In this document: positions 25,682-28,734 of the stretch, one piece after another
Layout of the letters: every line of letters starts with the position of its first letter
Position numbering within the stretch: position 1 is the stretch's first letter
Assembly: GCA_021734005.1 (NCBI GenBank)
Contig: JAIPJV010000002.1
Location: forward strand, 1 to 28,734
Direction of reading: 5' to 3'
DNA length: 28,734 nucleotides
Source of the DNA: Fidelibacterota bacterium
GTDB lineage: Bacteria > Fidelibacterota > UBA2242 > JAFGTP01
Notes under the pieces: generated by a model
The model's input: the letters and a program-made list of their open reading frames with translations, nothing else
What the model was told of the DNA's origin: nothing
The model's database searches: none
Made by a program: the position numbers and the translations under genes

Positions 25682-26629
25682 ATGTTCCGAAATAATAACC
25701 TGGTGAACTTGATTCCAGCCTTAATAATATTGCTCCTCTTTATCAGTTGTTCACCAAAAAAATCTTCAAAAATTGGCGAAATATTTCCAGATAGTTTTAC
25801 CTGGCAAAAAGTTGCAGGAGAATTGGAATTTCCCGAAGGACCTGTTCGGGATGGAAAAGGTAATATGTTTTTTTCTAATTGTAATGGTGGCTGGATCGCT
25901 CGGTATGGAAAGAGTGGACTTGATACTTTTTTAATTGCTGGTAAAAAAACTTTTCAGAAAACCAATGGCCTGGCTATTTTCGAGAGTCATATATATGCCT
26001 GCGAATATGGAATAGGCATGATATTAAAAATATCGATGGAAGGTGAATTAGAAAAATATGCTTCTAAATATCAGTCCAAAAATTTCAACCGACCTAATGA
26101 CCTTGCCTTCGACGAAAAGGGCAATCTATATTTCACTGATCCAAGGAGTTATGGACCAGATAAACTGGATGGAAGATTATTCTGCATCAGAAATAAAGAC
26201 AAAAAAGTTGTGCTTGTGGATGACAGCCTTGCCTTTCCCAATGGTATCGCCTTCACTTCGGATTTTACTGAATTATATGTATGTGAGTCGGCTCTTAATA
26301 GAATTGTCAAATACAGAGTTAACAGCCCCGGACAATTATCCCAAAAAGAAATATTTGTCGAACTCCCAAATGGCGATCCCGATGGAATTGCCATTGATCA
26401 AAAGGGCAATCTGTATGTCGCTCATTTTGGGAGTGGGACTTTGTATGTGATCTCGCCTAATGGCAAAATTATTGAAAAAGTAAAGACTCCCGGTGCAAAA
26501 CCAACCAATCTCGCATTTGCTGGCAAGGATTTAAAAACTCTTTATCTCACTGAAGTGGAAACCAATAGTCTTTACAAAACCAGGACGGGAATATCCGGAG
26601 TATCTCTCCTTAATTTTAAAAATAAATAA
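25682..26629 (+). CDS. SMP-30/gluconolactonase-like beta-propeller lipoprotein
   Basis: The 315-aa product starts with a lipoprotein signal (lipobox F-I-S-C, Cys23), so it is membrane-anchored in the envelope. The rest is a six-bladed SMP-30/gluconolactonase/LRE-type propeller: F-P-E-G-P near residue 53 (metal-binding Glu in the family), R-P-N-D-L near 140, F-P-N-G-I near 186 and D-P-D-G-I-A near 236 supply the usual Glu, Asn and Asp metal ligands. The family hydrolyses sugar lactones or related esters with a divalent metal. Annotation by fold alone is often uncertain, and a non-enzymatic role cannot be excluded. GAGGAGG lies four bases before the ATG, and the gene starts 21 bp after the peptidase frame, so the two are probably co-transcribed. 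Length is normal for the family. Confidence 0.87.
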   Translation: MFRNNNLVNLIPALIILLLFISCSPKKSSKIGEIFPDSFTWQKVAGELEFPEGPVRDGKGNMFFSNCNGGWIARYGKSGLDTFLIAGKKTFQKTNGLAIFESHIYACEYGIGMILKISMEGELEKYASKYQSKNFNRPNDLAFDEKGNLYFTDPRSYGPDKLDGRLFCIRNKDKKVVLVDDSLAFPNGIAFTSDFTELYVCESALNRIVKYRVNSPGQLSQKEIFVELPNGDPDGIAIDQKGNLYVAHFGSGTLYVISPNGKIIEKVKTPGAKPTNLAFAGKDLKTLYLTEVETNSLYKTRTGISGVSLLNFKNK

Positions 26630-26707
26630 GGCCGGTTAAATCCATAAAACTATTTGGGATTTTTAATCATGGAGATTAATTTATTTTGTCTCTGGTCAAG
26701 CATAAAG

Positions 26708-26723
26708 AGGGGAGTTCGTTATC
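26708..26723 (+). promoter_or_regulatory. Shine-Dalgarno AGGGGAG with AUC initiation codon for the CstA-like gene
   Basis: AGGGGAG (26708-26714) is followed by six bases (TTCGTT) and ATC (26721-26723). In frame, TAA at 26703-26705 bounds the start on the left, and no ATG, GTG or TTG occurs before GTG 26799, which lies after the first transmembrane helix. The geometry, GGAG-N6-AUY, is the same as at the isomerase gene. Confidence 0.55.
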
Positions 26724-28424
26724 ACTACTATAATTTTATTAATCGGCATTACTATCTACATTGCTCTCTATTTTTTATATGGTAAGAAATTAGAGCGGGT
26801 GGTCAATTGTAGTGATCAGAATGAAACGCCGGCTCACACTCATTATGATGGAGTCGATTATATACCGGCTAAGCGGTCGGTATTGTTTGGACATCATTTT
26901 GCTTCTATAGCTGGTGCTGCACCGATCATCGGGCCTGTTTTGGCAATGGCCTGGGGCTGGTTGCCAGCCATTTTGTGGGTCTGGCTGGGTAATATTTTTA
27001 TGGGCGCAGTTCATGATTATCTGGCTTTGATGTCTTCAGTGCGAAATCAGGGTAAATCTATTCAATTTGTGGCTTCTGATCTGATCACTGAACGAACAGG
27101 AACCACTTTCTACTGGCTGGTATTTTTTCTATTGATTCTGGTGATTGCCGCCTTTGGTGCTGTCATTACGGGAATGTTTATTCATGATCCATCAGTTGCC
27201 TCTTCCTATATTTTTATAATTATTTCGGCTCTGCTGCTGGGATTTATGATGTACAGATTGAAATGGAATTTGGTGATTTCGACTGTAATCGGAATTATAT
27301 TGCTGGTACTCTCAATGTTTCTAGGCATTAAATTACCAATCTCTTTGAGCTGGAATAGCTGGATTGCCATTTTATTTTTCTACATTATAATTGCATCTTC
27401 AATACCGGTAAATATTTTACTGCAGCCCCGGGATTATTTGAATTCCTGGCTTTTGTATGCTGGTTTGCTGATTGGAGGAGTGGCCGCTTTATTTAGTTTG
27501 CACGAGTTGACAATGCCAGCCTTTACCAGGTTTTCTGCTATAATTTCTCATGGCAAACCTACCCCTTTATGGCCGGCTATTGTTTTGATAATTGCCTGTG
27601 GCTCTTTGTCCGGATTTCATTCTCTGGTAGGTTCGGGGACAACTTCCAAACAATTAAAAAAAGAAACCGACGCTTTGCCGATCAGCTATGGTGGAATGTT
27701 GACTGAAGGGCTTCTTTCAACTATTGTTATTATCGCTATTGCTGGTTTTGGATTTGGACTTCTGAAAGATGCTGGCAGCAATCTGAATATCACTAACTGG
27801 GCCACCAAATACACTGACGCCATGATGGCCAATTATCCTAAAGCAACCATGTTTACCCATTCCTACGCTGAAATGGTGCGTTCCACTTTCCTCAAATTTA
27901 TTCCCCACAAAATTATAACAGTTCTGGCCGGAATGTGGGTGGCCTCATTTGCTCTAACCACTCTAGATACTACCAATCGGCTGGCTCGTTATACAATTAG
28001 TGAAATCATGGCTCCTCTGAAAAACAAGGCCAAAGGCATCTACAATTTCCTCACGAATAAATGGGTGGCTTCTACAATTCCTGCTGCAATTGGGATGTGG
28101 TTGGCCTGGAGTAAAAATTTCACAATCCTGTGGCCGTCATTTAGTACAGCAAATCAGTTGATAGCATCTGTTGCTCTACTAACCGGTGCAATCTGGCTCA
28201 AAAAAGAGGTTAAAACTGATAAAATAAAAATTGCCCTGATTCCAGCTTTGATTTTGTGGGTGACTGTCACGGCTGCTATTATCTGGTTCAGCGTAGTTGT
28301 ACTTCCCTCCACAATCGCTAAAAATCCAGCCACCGGAATCACGGTTCTGATCATTGAAATTGTGATGTTCATCCTTAATATTTTGTTTATCATTGATTTT
28401 GCAAAAAATTATCAAAATGAATAA
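26721..28424 (+). CDS. cstA: CstA-family carbon starvation protein / pyruvate-peptide transporter, probable AUC start
   Basis: This is a polytopic inner-membrane protein with the CstA signatures F-G-H-H-F-A-S-I-A-G-A-A-P-I-I-G-P, G-A-V-H-D-Y and S-G-F-H-S-L-V-G-S-G-T-T-S-K-Q. The first canonical start, GTG 26799 (541 aa), would remove the first helix, yet the frame upstream encodes exactly that helix (I-T-T-I-I-L-L-I-G-I-T-I-Y-I-A-L-Y-F-L-Y-G) preceded by a ribosome site and no ATG, GTG or TTG. Starting at ATC 26721 gives 567 aa with a complete family N-terminus. CstA and its relatives take up pyruvate or peptides, in some species on carbon starvation; the substrate here is unknown. The length is shorter than E. 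coli CstA (about 700) but normal for the compact branch. The gene lies 91 bp after the lactonase-like gene without a visible terminator between them, so it may be in the same transcript. Confidence 0.88.
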   Translation: MTTIILLIGITIYIALYFLYGKKLERVVNCSDQNETPAHTHYDGVDYIPAKRSVLFGHHFASIAGAAPIIGPVLAMAWGWLPAILWVWLGNIFMGAVHDYLALMSSVRNQGKSIQFVASDLITERTGTTFYWLVFFLLILVIAAFGAVITGMFIHDPSVASSYIFIIISALLLGFMMYRLKWNLVISTVIGIILLVLSMFLGIKLPISLSWNSWIAILFFYIIIASSIPVNILLQPRDYLNSWLLYAGLLIGGVAALFSLHELTMPAFTRFSAIISHGKPTPLWPAIVLIIACGSLSGFHSLVGSGTTSKQLKKETDALPISYGGMLTEGLLSTIVIIAIAGFGFGLLKDAGSNLNITNWATKYTDAMMANYPKATMFTHSYAEMVRSTFLKFIPHKIITVLAGMWVASFALTTLDTTNRLARYTISEIMAPLKNKAKGIYNFLTNKWVASTIPAAIGMWLAWSKNFTILWPSFSTANQLIASVALLTGAIWLKKEVKTDKIKIALIPALILWVTVTAAIIWFSVVVLPSTIAKNPATGITVLIIEIVMFILNILFIIDFAKNYQNE

Positions 28425-28459
28425 AATATAATCTAATTTATTAACTTCAGATAGCAAAA

Positions 28460-28734
28460 ATGATCAATACAACTTTATTTTATATTTTTATTGGCATATC
28501 GTTAATTCTGGTCTGGGGATATTTCTACGGACGTAAAAAGAATTATCGAATTGCTCAGGCAGCGATTAATAGTTTGATCGATCTCACCAAACCTTCTGAC
28601 CAGAAGATCACCAATATTGGGGGAGTAGTTGGTTATCATGTAGAACTGGAATTTCAGTCCGGGAAAAGATTTTCAGACATTAAGGCCACAATCACTCTGA
28701 TGGCTCGCCATAGTTTATTATACTGGCCTATATC
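28460..28734 (+). CDS. Uncharacterised membrane-anchored protein, 3' end outside window
   Basis: ATG 28460 opens a frame of 91 codons to the right edge without a stop. It starts with one hydrophobic helix (L-F-Y-I-F-I-G-I-S-L-I-L-V-W-G-Y-F-Y) followed by a basic G-R-K-K-N-Y, so it is probably a single-span protein with a cytoplasmic domain. Then comes a soluble part with G-G-V-V-G-Y-H-V-E-L-E-F and A-T-I-T-L-M-A-R-H-S-L-L-Y. I do not recognise the family. It begins 35 bp after the transporter stop on the same strand and is likely co-transcribed. The ribosome site is weak. The coding nature rests on composition, the ordered helix and position only. Confidence 0.65.
   Translation, partial: MINTTLFYIFIGISLILVWGYFYGRKKNYRIAQAAINSLIDLTKPSDQKITNIGGVVGYHVELEFQSGKRFSDIKATITLMARHSLLYWPI

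Noticed and set aside
26669..26785. 38-codon frame starting at ATG 26669 that overlaps the start of the CstA-like gene in another frame
   Set aside because: It has no good ribosome site and its peptide looks random. I considered it as a frameshifted N-terminus of the transporter, but CstA proteins start directly with the first helix, which the AUC reading supplies without extra residues.
1997..28424. Alternative genetic code with TGA as tryptophan
   Set aside because: All long genes are rich in tryptophan and encode it with TGG. In such AT-rich DNA a reassigned TGA would occur in many frames, yet it occurs only once.

Overview
The window looks like chromosomal DNA of a Gram-negative, AT-rich bacterium of the FCB assemblage (Bacteroidota, Calditrichota, Marinimicrobia, KSB1 and relatives). 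The evidence is protein architecture only: TonB-dependent receptors with an N-terminal CarboxypepD_reg-like domain, PorV/PorQ-family barrels, and secreted proteins ending in a type IX secretion (T9SS) type A sorting tail (Y-P-N-P-F-N or V-V-P-N-P-Y followed by a beta-rich end). The Asp-rich D-G-I-D-N-D-G-D-W surface proteins point to Calditrichota or Marinimicrobia-like lineages rather than classical Bacteroidota, but I cannot fix the phylum. I see no tRNA, rRNA, CRISPR array or insertion sequence.

Layout. (1) The left edge holds the 5' part of a minus-strand GH3 glycosidase lipoprotein gene. (2) At 1997-10653 lies a tight three-gene operon: TonB-dependent receptor, 1611-aa secreted beta-propeller protein, PorV/PorQ-type barrel. 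It ends at a strong bidirectional terminator. (3) On the opposite strand, 12467-10704 encodes a parvulin-type peptidyl-prolyl isomerase, probably a lipoprotein, that seems to start at an AUU codon. (4) At 12902-15685 a stand-alone gene with a good sigma-70-like promoter, a structured leader and its own terminator encodes a 13-repeat FG-GAP/VCBS-type protein with a T9SS tail. (5) At 15988-24097 the three-gene cassette occurs a second time as diverged paralogues in the same order, again ending at a terminator. (6) At 24254-25660 is a C39-like cysteine peptidase with a T9SS tail, interrupted by a single in-frame TGA. It is followed by an SMP-30/gluconolactonase-type lipoprotein, a CstA-family transporter that seems to start at AUC, and the start of an uncharacterised membrane-anchored protein that runs off the right edge.

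How the genes may work together. Nearly every product is predicted to act in the envelope or at the surface. Each cassette supplies an energised outer-membrane receptor, a very large exported protein with Asp-rich metal-binding stretches, a fibronectin-like domain and a Reg_prop-like propeller, and its own PorV-type barrel, the family that hands T9SS substrates to the cell surface. My inference is that each cassette is a surface capture or uptake unit that carries its own export helper, loosely like SusC/SusD but with a sorted propeller protein in the partner role. The isomerase lipoprotein would fit outer-membrane protein folding, and the GH3 enzyme and CstA transporter would fit nutrient processing and uptake. 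Substrates cannot be read from the sequence.

The points most worth checking are the duplicated cassette, two independent genes whose only plausible start is a GGAG-N6-AUU/AUC, and the in-frame TGA between the catalytic Cys and His of the C39-like peptidase.
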